Shown piece after piece: positions 46,350 to 59,030 of a DNA stretch of 64,000 bases; within the stretch, counting starts at the first letter, position 1; each line of letters opens with the position of its first letter. The stretch spans positions 2,589,646 to 2,653,645 of the forward strand of contig CM055211.1 of NCBI GenBank assembly GCA_029224185.1, read 5' to 3'. The notes beneath the pieces are model-generated. The model worked only from the letters and a program-made list of their open reading frames with translations, made no database searches and was not told where the DNA came from. The translations under genes were made by a program, and so were the position numbers. Source of the DNA: Karalla daura (lineage: Eukaryota > Chordata > Actinopteri > Chaetodontiformes > Leiognathidae).

Positions 46350-48590
46350 ACGCACACACACACACACGCACACATGCATGCATGCACGCATGGAGGAGGC
46401 CAGAAGTTCAGGTTACCGGGGCAAATCATCTCTGGATCCGGGCTGCAAAATGTGAGACCGTGAATAACTGTTTTAACACACAGCCGGCGCACTGTGTGGT
46501 CTGTGACATGCCATCTGAAGCATAACTCAGTGTCTGCCTGTCCGTCCGTCCGTCCGTCCGCCCGCCTGCATGTGCGCTGACGTCAGTCTCCCTCCGCACA
46601 TGTGTTTCATGCTCATCTTCTGCGGGCTTTTTATTTATCTACGTGTGTGCTCGCCATGGACGCGGGCCAGGCTGTGAATTTAACGGCAGCGTTGGGTGGG
46701 GGGGTTGTAGAAAACACAGGACACAGGCACAGTTTTTTTTCCAGTTTTGGAAAGTAGGTGGACCAGCCGCGGCAAACCGATGTTTGCGGGTTTTCCACCT
46801 CTTGCTGACAGGTGTGAGGCGGAGCACCTGCGTGTGGGGCCGTGACCAATCGGAGGGCCCGCAGTTCACACGTGCAGCGTGGAAGACGCGTTTATGTGGG
46901 GCCAAGATGGAGGAGGGCGAGAGATACTTAATTTCTTACACTTTTTTTTGTCTCTTTAAGCAAATACGAAAAGGCAACATCGTGGCCGACGTCGAGCAGA
47001 ATTTGTTTTTCCCTTTCGCCTCCCGCCTGCTCCTGTGTACGGGACCCCAGATATCATCGGGAGCAGATGGTGGCGAGGCGAAAACAAACATCAGAGAGAA
47101 AACACGGCGCGAGGAGAGGAGAAGAGAGAAGAGAAGAAGAGAAGAGGAGGGAAGGGAAGGAGCGCGAGGAGGGAGCTGAGGTCCTGCATTTCCCGTCAAA
47201 CTGTGGAGATGAGGCGCAGATGTTTGTCGACCCCGAAGATGAGCCGTCTCCAACAGCTGCTCGGGGATCAGTTGTGTGTCAGTGCGTGGATGACCTCCTG
47301 CAACGCTATAATACACCGGAAACCAGACGCGCCCAGACTAAAATGACACTTCAGAGAGGGAGAGAGAGAGAGAGAGAGAGGGGGAAAAAGTACGATTAAA
47401 AACGAGACCAAAAAAAAAAAACATTCACGCAGCCCGGGGCGACACAGGGTAACAAACAGATCAATAAAAGGCAAAAAAAAAAAATCTTTGTTGTCTGTGT
47501 CCTTAAGAATCACATCAAATGTCACAAGAGGGGAGAAGTTGTGATTATAAGTCCGTGTTGGTCGGGGGCTGATGAAATGGCCCCGGGGCCCGGGCCCACT
47601 GCTAGCATTAGCCCGTGGTCTCCGCGTGGAATGACAACAATACTCGGAGGCTTTTTTTTGTTTTGTTTTTTTGTCTTTTTTTAATAGCCGGCTGCAGTGC
47701 CAGCGCGAGGGATTTCACCCGGGTGTTTTGACAAGTGTGCGGTGAGCGACTGACAAGGACAAATTTAAATGTCAGCGTTTCACAAAATGGCAGCCCCTTT
47801 TCTTCGGCCGGCCGGGAGTTGCGTGCGTGTGTACGTGCGTGGACGTGCCGCATTTTTAACCCCCCCCCCCCACCCTCATCTCAGCCTCCCCAAAGTCTCC
47901 GCAGGAATTCGCAAATACAGACTTCAGAGGGAGCGTGACGCTGCTCTTTCAGACTATATGTAAGAATAGCATTCTGGTCGCGCTCCTTCTTTATGTTTTT
48001 ACTCCCCCCCAAAAAAAAAAGAAAAAGAAAAAGAAAGAAAAGGGGGAAAAACCACCACAGGCTGCCAAACCGGGACATGTGATACTAGCACTGTGTCTGT
48101 GTGGTGTTGTGTGCCTGTATTTACAATTGCGCTAAGTCAAGTGCAAGGAGGAAATCAGTTGGAAAAGTGCCCCGATCCCTTACATAACTAAAAGAAACTG
48201 CTCCGTTTTTGACGACGAGGAAAGTATCAGAAGTGCCTCAAGTTTGCTGACACACACACTGAGAGATTAGGGACGCGTACTGAAGAGTCTCGATGCTTTT
48301 TGTAAGGCTGAGTGTGTGTTTTAGATCTAGAATATCACACATGTTAAGGTAGAAAACATGTCATTTGTTCATGAATTGTTAACTAAAGTATGGAATTTAA
48401 ATGAGTGCAGGACTGATTTAGTAGGTCAAGTTTAGTCTTTTTCATATATTTTTTTGTATATTTGGAACCAGATGCATATTTGGCAAAGATTTTTCTTGTC
48501 ACCCTGAAATGAATGTCATCCCAAAGCAAATCTCATCATTACTAAACACGTTTTTTGCATCTTAGACTAATCTGTAATTGAACTCCTGGA
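46350..48590. other. Intergenic, no gene
   Basis: Contains a (CCGT)n run at 46,541-46,563, purine-rich stretches 47,101-47,180 and 47,355-47,385, and A-rich runs near 48,010-48,040. CpG density is raised around 46,640-46,910. No coding frame is supported. Confidence 0.45.
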
Positions 48591-48619
48591 CTGAAAGTGC
48601 ACCAGTGGATCGACAGATC

Positions 48620-48860
48620 TGTGTATCTGTCTATAATATCGTCCAGAGTTGGGGCTAAAACCCTCCCTATACAGTCAGACATGGACAGGTTTAGCCCCGG
48701 TGATCTAGAACACGCTGATATGGGCCGTGATATTGAGCGGAGCGAGTTCAGTGGCTGTTGATAAGCTGCGTCGGCTCAGTGACATGTGAGGAGCAGCCCA
48801 GTCACGTTCACAGCCCCGTCGGCCAAATGTCTTCACTGCGAGTTATGGAAACTTTGTCCT
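48620..48860. promoter_or_regulatory. Candidate conserved non-coding element G with an inverted repeat
   Basis: Unique sequence. GGGGCTAAAACC (48,651-48,662) and GGTTTAGCCCC (48,688-48,698) form an interrupted inverted repeat. Confidence 0.3.
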
Positions 48861-49085
48861 TATTTCACAAATGACAGGGAAAAAAAAAAATAAAATAGCA
48901 TGCAAGGCTACATCTGAAGCCACATTTTGCATTTGTTTTCTTTTCCTGCGCAGATCTTTTCTTGGTTAGAGCCGTATTTGAAGACAGATGTGAAAAGCCA
49001 CAGTTTTTCATTACAGTGTTAAGTCGGGCCACATTTTGTCTTCTTTGGAGTCTGTGGAGCGGGCAGACGGGGCAGGGCAGGCTCC

Positions 49086-49111
49086 CTCTTCTTCTTCTTC
49101 TTCTTCTCCCC

Positions 49112-49144
<33 letters not shown>

Positions 49145-49145
49145 G
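49086..49145. repeat. (CTT)n trinucleotide repeat
   Basis: Two blocks of CTT units separated by CCCCC. Confidence 0.9.
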
Positions 49146-49379
49146 GAAAAGTGAATTTTAATAAAGAAAATATCAGTGGCTTCAATCTCCACAGAGCGAC
49201 CTAATTGACTGTGTTTCCAATCAATAGCATAAGAGAAGGTTATTAATAAGTTTCGGAGGCTGATGTCTCATATTCAGCTGTGCCACAGTGAGGGAGACTC
49301 GAGGCAGCTGATGTGTGTGTGTGTGTGTGTGTGTGTGTGAGTGTGTGAGTGTGTGTTCCAGCCGTCTCCCTGTTAATCA

Positions 49380-49690
49380 AACAATTTTGGAGGTTGATTA
49401 TGAGGCGAGCTCTCTTTGTATGTTGATGCGATCGTCCTGCTGTGCAATTTCTCGCCTTTTGCTCTTTATTTTCCATTTCCATTGTGTCGTTTGCAGCGTT
49501 TGGCCGGAGCTCCACGCATGCGGCATATTCATGCCATCCAGGAGGTAAATGCGGAATATCTCCGAGAATTATTCTCATTACTCTTCAGAGATCATTCTCA
49601 TATTCGCAATTGATTTCTTCGATATTAATCCCCCCAATTGCTAAAACATGCATGGCGGACGAATAAAAGGAACCCACCCTAAACATATAA
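49380..49690. promoter_or_regulatory. Candidate enhancer H
   Basis: Unique sequence with GGTTGATTATGAGG, GCATATTCATGCC, GAATTATTCTCATTAC, GCAATTGATTTC and GATATTAATCC. Many AT-core homeodomain-like motifs and no repeats within. Confidence 0.4.
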
Positions 49691-49839
49691 ATACAACCGG
49701 CACAAACATACAAATAAATTCCCTCATCTCCATTTCCCCCCCACCTTAATCAATCGACTATTATCTACGCCTAAACTCCTGAAAAGTGCTGCACGAGGGG
49801 GGAGAAAAAAAAGAAACGGCTGATTGTTTTTCCATTAAG

Positions 49840-49985
49840 TAATATCAGTGCCACACGTAGAGCCGGGGGTCGATGCGGCGCTCATTACGGCCCCGGGCTG
49901 ATAATAATTAAACACTAATGTGTGTAGAAACAGGCCCCCGGTGGTGAGGCGGGACGCTCCCGCAGGAAAGCCAGCGCCTGTTTGG
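49840..49985. promoter_or_regulatory. Candidate conserved non-coding element I
   Basis: CGCTCATTACGG and GCTGATAATAATTAAACACTAATG lie in CpG-retaining unique sequence just left of a (GA)n repeat (50,006-50,055). Confidence 0.35.
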
Positions 49986-50005
49986 CTCAGACGCTGCACA
50001 AAGGA

Positions 50006-50037
<32 letters not shown>

Positions 50038-50109
50038 AGAGAGAGAGAGAGAGAGGGGGCTCTGAATGGGATCCGGGCAGGGGAGGTAATTAGAGGCTGC
50101 TAAACTAAC

Positions 50110-51270
50110 CTGGAAATATAATGACGGTTATTATTATTATCAGTCGTGATGCACTTAAGGGGCTCTCACACTGAGTTGAAAACACTTTCTGTGATTTTTT
50201 ACATCCTCACATGTTTTTGGACATATGCTGGACCTTGTATTTTGTCCATGTTCCTAGATTTCTTGACATAGATAGATAGATAAATAGATAGATTGATAGA
50301 CCTGTGAAATAATGCCTACACATCTGGAGCTTTTCTACTCAAACTTGACTTTTTCTTTGTGTTTTCCATGACTGGTAAATTGTTTTACGGGCCTAATTTT
50401 TTGGTATTCTCACATTTACGTTGCCGACACAAAATACAATTACAGCCACTTTAGTTGTTGATTATTATATGAGCTGTGGCTGTCGATAAGTCCAAAGAAA
50501 TTCCTGCGCCGCATGCTTGTTTAAGCTCCAGGTTCTTGTTTTCTGTTCCCGTACGTAACATCATACGGTGTGTATGGTAGTCGGCGTGTATTGTATCAGC
50601 TGGATCGATTTAAAGGCACCAAAGCAAAGGAAAAGGTTACATAACACGTTACCTGCCACTAATTAACCGGTGTGGAACTGCAAAATGTCACGGCGAGGAA
50701 AGAGGAAAAGTCCCCGGTAGGAGAGAGGAGGGTTAAATAAGACAAGACTAAGTTTGTCCATAATTTATATGGACTCTAAGTAGAGAAGAACCAGAGATGA
50801 AATGAGAGGCAGTTGGTTAAAAACAACAAAAAGTTGATTCCCCGCAGGGGGAAGTCTGGGAAGCCAGATGTTCATGAGCCTCACACTCGCTGGAGTGTAC
50901 CAGTGTGCCTTAATGTGTGTGTGTGTGTGTGTGTGTGTGCTGGAGAGAGAGAGAGAGAGAGAGGAGAGGCGTTTCCTGATGTCCTGGCCAGATGTTGCTG
51001 ATCCCTGCCACTCAACACAGGGAAGTTTATACCCAGCTTTACAGAATTAGGAGGGATGACTGGGACAACTGGTAGAGGCTGTGCTGAAATAAAATGTACA
51101 AAAAAAAAAAAAAACCCCAAAACAACAGTTTCTATTTTTTGATGGTCAGGACATGCATTTACTTCTAACAGCGAAAAGAAAAACGCAGATGCTTAATTTA
51201 AGATAAAATCAGAACTGTAAGCTACATTAGTGTATACACGACGTAATAGCACCTTTCAAAGAGGTGCAAT
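50110..51270. other. Intergenic, no gene
   Basis: A short GATA run (50,269-50,299), a TG/GA compound microsatellite (50,914-50,963) and poly-A at 51,099-51,113. Otherwise unremarkable AT-rich DNA. Confidence 0.45.
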
Positions 51271-51279
51271 AATTGAATA

Positions 51280-51660
51280 ATTGCTGCTTTGTTATGGCAG
51301 ATCAAAGCTTTTAGGAAATCCCTGGTTTCTGGAATTTGGCTCCAATGAAAGCCGGAATATCTGCCAATCTACTCCAATCAGAAAATACAATTAATGCTGT
51401 TAATCGGAGCGGCAGGCTGGTGATTATTCCCACCAGGGCGGACTGAAAGAAAGAGCGGCTAATTGAAACGGTATTGAAAGTGAACAAAGGCGACTGATTG
51501 GATGGAATCGGCCGGCGTCGATTCCCTCAAACGATCCATCGACGAACGAGGCAGAAATTTGAAAGTCGTTAGCGGCTCATTAACGGACTGTATCCAAGTT
51601 GGGTTTCTGAGATTAGGCCATTAAAGAGTTTCAATCTGCTCCTCATCCACTTGTCTCAGT
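51280..51660. promoter_or_regulatory. Candidate enhancer J, the most enhancer-like block downstream of en1
   Basis: 380 bp of unique sequence with CAATTAATGCTGTTAATCGG (51,389-51,408), GCTAATTGAAACGG near 51,459, a SOX/TCF-like AACAAAGG (51,483-51,490), GACTGATTGGATGG, GCTCATTAACGG and GGCCATTAAAGAG. CpGs are retained, no ORF, and the boundaries with repeat DNA are sharp (TG repeat from 51,663). Confidence 0.45.
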
Positions 51661-51669
51661 CAGTGTGTG

Positions 51670-52727
51670 TGTGTGTGTGCGAAATCCAGCTTTGTACATC
51701 TGTGGTTGTACAGCTCTCCTGTATATGAGTGTGTTTTCGCTCCGACATGTCCACACTTGCATCTGTCTTTACCCTCACATATGTCCACGCACATGTGTGT
51801 GTGTGTGTGCGTGTGTGTGTGTCTCCATGTGTGTGTTCAGTGTTGGCATGGGGATCCATCTGTGTCAGGTTAACCCGCTGGGAGCCTCTCCCAGCAGGTA
51901 GTCCTGGAGGGCCTAAATCATCTGGACGGCCAGAAGCGTGAAATCCTTCCAGGCCTGGACAGATGTCTCTCTGTTCAGCCCGACTCAGCCCGCAGTGACC
52001 CCACAGACCTTTAAAGACCCTCGGAGCAGACTCGGATCCCAGAACGCAGACCAGACTGGATTACTTCACGCCCCGCCGCGGAAAAAAAAGCCACCTCCTG
52101 ACTGGAATCTGCCGATTTCAACAGTTCAATCCCCGCGTGTAAAAAATTGATCACTGTCATAAATTGATATGGGAACCGCCGCCACTATTCAAGTTTCATA
52201 AAGTTTGTTATTGGATAATAACTTATAGGCGAGAATCTATTCTATTTTGCTTTGTTTTGTTTAGCTTTATTCTGTTAAACTAGATTTGACTTTTATGTTG
52301 AAACCACGATTTAACGAGCGTGACTGGCTGACAAACAAGAAGTCCTGGTAACATAAGAAGCTGGGAATACTTCCAAGAGTTCAAAAGTTACATTTAAGGG
52401 TCTGTAAAAAAAGACGAGATGCAGACAACGAGGTGCGTTTGCTAACGAGCCAACATGGCGTCGGCGGGAAGTACGCGCGTCCGGTGTATTATTAATTTTC
52501 TCGGTTTTGACGTGGAGAGAAGACTTCATTAAAACCCAGCGGTTGCGTCCGACTGCGCTTGGGGGGGAGTCACGATATTGCATTAGTGTTTTCTGCGAGG
52601 ACGGCTGCTCGGCTCGATGTGAACTGACAACATGCCAACGGCAGGTCAGCCAGAGGCTAAGCCAGCCCGTGTCGGCTGGTGGGTGTGACGCAGCAGAAAG
52701 AGAGAGGGAGGGAGGCAGAGAGAGAGG

Positions 52728-52760
<33 letters not shown>

Positions 52761-53480
52761 AGAGAGAGAGCGCTGCCCTCTGTGACCCGCAGACCATCTG
52801 CACGAACCTTGATCTTTCACACATCAGAAGGTGAGCCATGGGACTCAATCTGGCCCGAAATGGCACAGGAAGCGTCCCTGACACTTCGCATCAAGCATCC
52901 ACGAGGTAAACACAATGAGGCGTTTGACAGCACAGATTACAAACAATATGCCCTCGACTCTAATCTGTGACGTATTCAGACACTGGTTTAGTATGAATAT
53001 GACACTTAATGAGAGAGACAACATATCATATCATGATCATATCAGAGAATAAGACAGAAGGCTGAAATTAGGTCAATTCACGTCTCAAAGGAGTAAATCC
53101 CTTCGTCTGGTCCAGTCATTACGACAACAGAACTGCGTTCTCATCACTATCTACTTAAATTGAAGTAGATAGTTGCTCTCAGTTTATATTCTAAATACCT
53201 GCAACAACGTTAACATGGATGAATTTCAATAATACCAGAAAAAAGAGTGCAGGAAAAGTAAATATAATGAATATAATATAAATATAATTAATGACATGTA
53301 GCCCTCACACACACATGTCGAAATTGAGGTGAGCACATGACCTAGATATTGACGATATCTATCAATATTAAACAATCGGATAACAATGTTAATTCATGCT
53401 GGGTTAAGATCATTGACTTCCAGGAACATAGACCTACATCCAGGAATTGTGATAGCAAAGAAGGAAAAAGGCAAAAATTG
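51670..53480. other. Intergenic, no gene
   Basis: TG repeats (51,663-51,680; 51,795-51,822), the GA tract above, and AT-rich DNA 52,970-53,400. No coding content. Confidence 0.45.
52680..52775. repeat. (GA)n repeat
   Basis: GAGAGAGGGAGG-type units, about 90 bp. Confidence 0.9.
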
Positions 53481-53489
53481 TATCGTGTT

Positions 53490-53830
53490 AATAGCAGAAA
53501 TACGTCTTATTGCTCAGCTCGGCCGGGCTGTCGTCCCCGGCCTTCCCGAGCTTCCAAACACTTCTCGGTGGTTTTTCCAGCGGGCTTCCTCTCCGTCGCA
53601 GGCCTGCTGCCGTACCAGCTGATTGAGCTGGTGTTATGTTTTAAGCATAGGTGGCTGGGCCACGGAGCTAATGGGCTCCAGATGGGCCTGTGTGTCTGCA
53701 TTAAGTCCTCAAGTGGAAAAGTGGCTGCAAAGTCAAACCACCTGGTGGGGCCGAGCTGCCGGGGAGGTGTGAGGTGGTGCTGGACGAGAGGAACCCCCCC
53801 GGAGAAGCTCATCACAGATTATTGAGGAGG
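53490..53830. promoter_or_regulatory. Candidate conserved non-coding element K
   Basis: GC-balanced unique sequence with CAGCTGATTGAGCTGG (53,618-53,633) and GGAGCTAATGGGCTCC, which is a near-palindrome at 53,663-53,678. A 158-aa open frame crosses it but is neither repeat-driven nor similar to any family I know. Confidence 0.35.
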
Positions 53831-54109
53831 CCTCGACGCAAAGGCAGCAACCCTCTTAACCTTTTTATTATTTTATTAGCGCTGCAGAGCCAAAGCGCTC
53901 ACGTTTCGTCCTCCACTCCTTCCTCTTTCCTTGGACTGCTGACAGCCACGTAAACGATGAGAACACCCAGACAGGGTACATGCCAAAACGTGCGGTTCGT
54001 TCAGACTGAGTGTCTGACCACGTTTGTCACTTTTTCATGATGTAAATTTGTGAAAAAAAAACTCAAAAAAAGAAATTATTTGATGATTTCTAGTGTCTAG
54101 TTTCGCCTC

Positions 54110-54450
54110 ATAATTTGGTGTATATCGGACACAAGGAGCTTCTTGTGTGGAGCCGATTCAGCCAGAATAGCACATGTTGAATTCGGGCTCACCAGATATT
54201 TCGCAGGCTTAATCTGCTTCGTTTTCAATGCCCCCCCTGTTTGACCTTGGCCCATTTCATCACACAGCCTGACAAAAAGCAACAGGATCCCCTCATTCCG
54301 CGCGCACTTAACCAACAGCTGTAATTTCATTGGCCTGATTCTGCGGCCTTGTCACAAGTGTAGCTACAGACAAGAGCGAATAATTCTCTTACAAGCAGCA
54401 TGACAGGAGAGATGGCAACCCGCTCTAGGATTTCACGTTTTGTCCGCCGA
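54110..54450. promoter_or_regulatory. Candidate conserved non-coding element L
   Basis: Unique sequence with GGCTTAATCTGC, GCTGTAATTTCATTGGCC and GCGAATAATTCTC. It is flanked by A-rich DNA on the left and a T-run at 54,516-54,532 on the right. Confidence 0.35.
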
Positions 54451-54839
54451 GACATCTGTGCAGCAAATACGTTTTGGCACAAGCATGCAGCGGTTGTCAC
54501 ATTATGATGTGTCGTTTTTTTGTTTTTTTTTTGTCTGGAGCCCGCGTCCAAACCGGGGGAACGTCGTCTTCGGAGGCCGATGTTCGGAAATACCTGCATC
54601 GCGCTCACACTCAGGACGTCTTCTGGGTCGCGGGCTCGCTCGCAGGCTCGCATCATTCGATACCTCCCGAGCACACATCCAGCCTGGCCACCCTCCAGGT
54701 CATCACGTTTCTGCTGCCAAATAGTGACAATTAGCGCGTTTTTGCGAGGGGAAACGAACTGCTTGAGATGTAAGAGAACTGCTCGACACTTGATGTGCGC
54801 GCGTACAGAAACCTGCAGAAATGGATCCAAAAAAATGTT

Positions 54840-55757
54840 TAATTATTTCTTAGAAACGGCTCCCACGCACACACGCACACACACACACACAGGCCGGCGT
54901 GTTATCAGCGTGGCCGCGCCACACTGCATCCATCACGGCTCGTCTCGGTCCAGCCAGCGGCTCAGGCCCCGGCCCGGAGCAGCGGGTCCTGATGAGCTGG
55001 TGAGAGATATTTATGAGGATCCTCGTAACCAGCCCGGCAGATCCCCGGCAGATGACTCCGAGCCAGAGTCGTCTCTTTCTCTCTCTCTTTTTCTTTTTTT
55101 TTTTTTTTTTCCACTATAGCACTTAACATGTTACCTCCAGCTGTCATTCAGGGGAGGATGTTTTAGCATGTGCGGCGGGGGCCGAGGCAGCTCATCAGTA
55201 ACGGCGGCGTTGTCGTCTCTGAGAGAGAACAGCGACGGCCGGGGCCGAAATATCCTCACCCCTCCCTCCTCCCTCCTCCCTCCTCCCTCCCTCCCTCCCT
55301 CCCCCGAAATGCAATGCAGAAGCGGAACCCCTCGGACTGTTCTCAAAGGAAGTGTGGCGTCCACGGTCCACGGCGATGCCTGGCACCCATTGTCTCTAAT
55401 AGAGTTCGTGGGGGTGCCCACTAGTTGCCACCAAAAACAGCAATATTACATTGCGGTCTGAATGTTGTTGAGACTCGAAACCACGCGATAGCTCGATGGG
55501 AGGAGGGTCACAGGGACACCCCCCCCCCCTCCTTCCTAAGCGTATTCTTTTTCCAACGTTGGTACGTGAGGGAGGAAATCGTTCCGGCAAGCTTAAAAAA
55601 AAAAGAGAGATAGAGAAAAACGAGCCATGTCAGAGTAAGTTAGTTTGAGAAAAGAAAAGAGTGACAGTGAGAAAGAGCCAGTGTGATTCGCTCTTCTGTC
55701 ATCTGCCTTCTGGATCCCTGTACACAAAACATGTTGCGATTGAAAGCGATGGAGAGA

Positions 55758-55805
<48 letters not shown>

Positions 55806-57506
55806 AGAGAAAGAGAGACAATCCCTCTAATCCATCTGGCATCCTTATGCTGCTGTTTAGGCCCCGTGGTGACTTCAGAGATAGAAGATGAGCATGAAAG
55901 GGAATTACAACGAAGCCCTTTCACCGATTCCAAAAAATCTGCTCCAAATTACTTTGAGAGCAAATATCAACTTAAACAGGCCGCCTCTCCCTTCTCCCCT
56001 CGCTCCGAGTTCACGACTTCCTCCGCAAACGAGGCCAAGAGTGGGATGGGACGAGGACCAGCAACCATTTGAGTCCCCCTCTGATGGATCGAACATGGCA
56101 CTTATGCTAATTCGCCTCGTTTTTTTTTGTTTTGCTTTTTTGTTGGCCCACGTCGCGCTCATTCTTACCCAGCCGAGACTCCGGTCTGGAATGTGTCGTT
56201 GTGGCAGCGGAAAGCGGAGTCGAGAGGAGCGAAAGCGCCGCTGGTAGGTGCTGCCACTGCTGCTGCTGCTGCTCAGGCCCAAACTGTTTCTACTTAATGT
56301 CTCCACTGGATGGCAAGCAGACTTTTCGCGGCCGAGCCTCTGAAAAAAACGTCGAAGCGCCGCATGCACAAGCTGAAGTCTGAAGCCTGCCCTCACAGGA
56401 CCCCCCCACCCCCTTCGCAACCCTCTCGCAACTCGCAAAAATGTAGATTTTTCTGGGGAATTTTCTCCGCCGATGTCCAAATATTTGGTAATGACGCATC
56501 ATCAGAAAAACATGTCCTGCATAACATTGGCAGATCAAGAGCTGCCGGGTCTCTTGAGGTGACCAACCCTGAGAAAAAATGGTTTATTGGCTTCCTTGGC
56601 ACGCGAACTTCGCTGTATTAATCCATTCTAATCAGCTGCTCTCAGCAAAATAGCTCGAGCATTGTCACGGTATATAGCTTTCCCAAGTAGGAAAAAAAAC
56701 ACTTTGGGAGCTAGAAAATTCCCCCTGCAGGAGATTTTGTGCTGCTGGGGTGTGATGAACAATGTCATGAAAGGGGGAATTTGAGTTTTTTCACCTGGTC
56801 CTGTTATAATTTCTTATGGGAGATTACGTCTCGTAAAGTACGAGGGAGTGAGAGGAGGAAGAAACGCATCATTTCAGTATCAAAACCCTGCTTTTCAGGG
56901 TCACAATAGAAGCCAACGTGGATAAAAACCCTGTGTTCAATATCGGCTTATGTCTTGCTGTGCTGCCATATGTTAAATACCAACATATTAGCATTTCGTT
57001 GCACAAATGAAAATCATACAAGTGTAAGAGAAAATCCAATATTCACATCAATCATCTCCGTGCAGCCAGAGATATGAAGACAGAGTTACCGCTGTATAAA
57101 CAGCCCAGCGAGACGGGTTTATAGTCATTTCCAAAAGCCCAGTCACACAGACCTACTCTGACAGTCTGCTGGTTTTTATTTAATGTTCTGTATTTACGAA
57201 ACTCGGCCCAATATTGTATTCCAAAGGGCACAGAAATTGTCTAACCTGAAGGCATGCTGACTTGGCAACGCCATCCATTAGTCTGTTACCGTCGAGCATC
57301 TGGAAACTTTGACCAACCGGGTTTTTCTTTTTTTTTTTTTTTGAAGTGTTCTTTGATGCAACCACTTGCTGCTGTAATACTCGCTCCTCTCCGGTTGGAG
57401 CAGCTGCTCCGGGGACGGCTCTTTCTGTTATCTAAACACACATCTGCTCTGATTGATATGCTCCAAGTGGGCCAATTTCAGCTCGGCTCGGAGAGGGAGG
57501 GGTGAG

Positions 57507-57537
<31 letters not shown>

Positions 57538-58780
57538 GGGCGTCCTCGTGACACGATAGCCATTTATTTGTTCGGCGCTAATTGTGGACGGGCGCAGCTG
57601 CCAGGGAGGTGACACGTCGGCCCGGGGATCAGGACGGTTCGACCCCCCCGCTCTTCCAGATCAGAATATTCCAGATAACGCCGATCAATTTACCTACGCT
57701 TTTTTTTTTTTCCCCTTTAACGATCTCCCCAGGACTGAAAGTGATGTGAGGCTGCAACACTATCTCTCTCTCACACACACACACACACATACTGAATCGT
57801 ATATGCTCTGAAGGGCTTGTCCACATGTCTTATATTCATGCCGAGATTGACAGATACAATTGCGTGCACATGCGATCGTGTTCCTTGGGCTTAATTTGAA
57901 GGCACTCCGGGGTCAAGGATTTCTTTCAATCAAAAAGAGTCCTGACAAGGGGAACGTCTTTATCCCCCGTCACGAAAACAATCTGCAAATTATTTGAATT
58001 AAAAGTGAAGGAGTCGCCCGGGACATCTGGGAGCCGACTGCTGGTGAGTTTACTTGCCTCCTCCGCTCGAAAAAACTTCTTCTCCTCTCCTCTCCTCTCC
58101 TCTGCTCTCCTCTCCTCTCACTACAGGCATGAGAAAATAATAAGTGGAGAGCTGAATTTGTGTCAGCGCGGCTCAGGAAAATAAGATATCATGTCTTGCT
58201 GTCGGTTTGATGTCAGGCTCTCTGAGTCGTACCCGAATGCCTCATCCCATTGAGGCAGCAGCCGAGCGAGGGGCGGGTTCAGCCAGAGTTCACGTCCACA
58301 GCCACGAACCCTCTCCCTCTCTCTCTCTTCATCAGCTCCCTCTCTCTATTTACCTCTCTTATTTTTCCCTCTCTCTCTGCCCCCCACCCCCCCCCCTACT
58401 CTCATCAAGTTGTGTAACGCAGTGCTGCCGGGCCGCTGAGCGACGTCTCCTCTCGGTGTGCGTTACTCGGCGCGGGCCCGAGCCAAACCCGCGGGAACGG
58501 GCCTCGCCCCCGGGTCCAGACACTTTGTTTTCCGCGTCTTCATCAAACCGCCGTCCATCCGCTCTGATTTGTGATCAGGAACATGTGTTTTCGGCGCAAC
58601 ACTCTCCCCCTGGTCAGGAGCAATCAGCGGGAGGCGGCGGGATGAAGCCGTACGGCGGGAGCTTCCAGCGCCGGCTGATCACATGTGACACGCTCGCTCA
58701 GAAAATGAAAATGAGCTTTTCTAGCGTCCTGCGGTCCTTCTTTTTTTGTAGCTTTTAGCTGCCGGCGTTTTCATCGACCC
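54840..58780. other. Intergenic, repeats and scattered unique blocks, no gene
   Basis: Poly-T 55,090-55,111, (CCCT)n 55,260-55,305, a (GA)n tract 55,751-55,817, poly-G 57,520-57,540, (TCCTC)n 58,080-58,120. Unique segments at 56,440-56,680 and 57,030-57,170 may be regulatory. All ORFs here lack family features. Confidence 0.45.
55751..55817. repeat. (GA)n microsatellite
   Basis: About 30 GA units with few interruptions. Confidence 0.95.
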
Positions 58781-58789
58781 CGCAGTGGA

Positions 58790-59030
58790 ACAATGCCGCT
58801 CTCCTCGGGCCAGCTGGGCAGCACATTGCTTCGGAGGAGATTTTGTTCAATATTACATGTCAAAATCAGTTTATGAGTCATTAGGAGCAGCCTTACGACT
58901 AAGCCCGTGAAAACGGTTACATAATGTCTTCTGCGGCCCGGGAGCTGGCTTTTGCCAAATCTGAGAACATTATTCGCATGATATCACTTACAGTGAGTAT
59001 TCGTGGCTGTAGCGCTGAGAGTGTACTTTA
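58790..59030. promoter_or_regulatory. Candidate conserved non-coding element M
   Basis: Unique CpG-retaining block with TTCAATATTACATGTC, GAGTCATTAGGAGC and GAACATTATTCGCATG. No ORF. Confidence 0.35.

Noticed and set aside
53349..53825. 158-aa ORF in candidate element K
   Set aside because: No similarity to any family I know and no splice or start context; more likely a non-coding conserved block that happens to lack stops.
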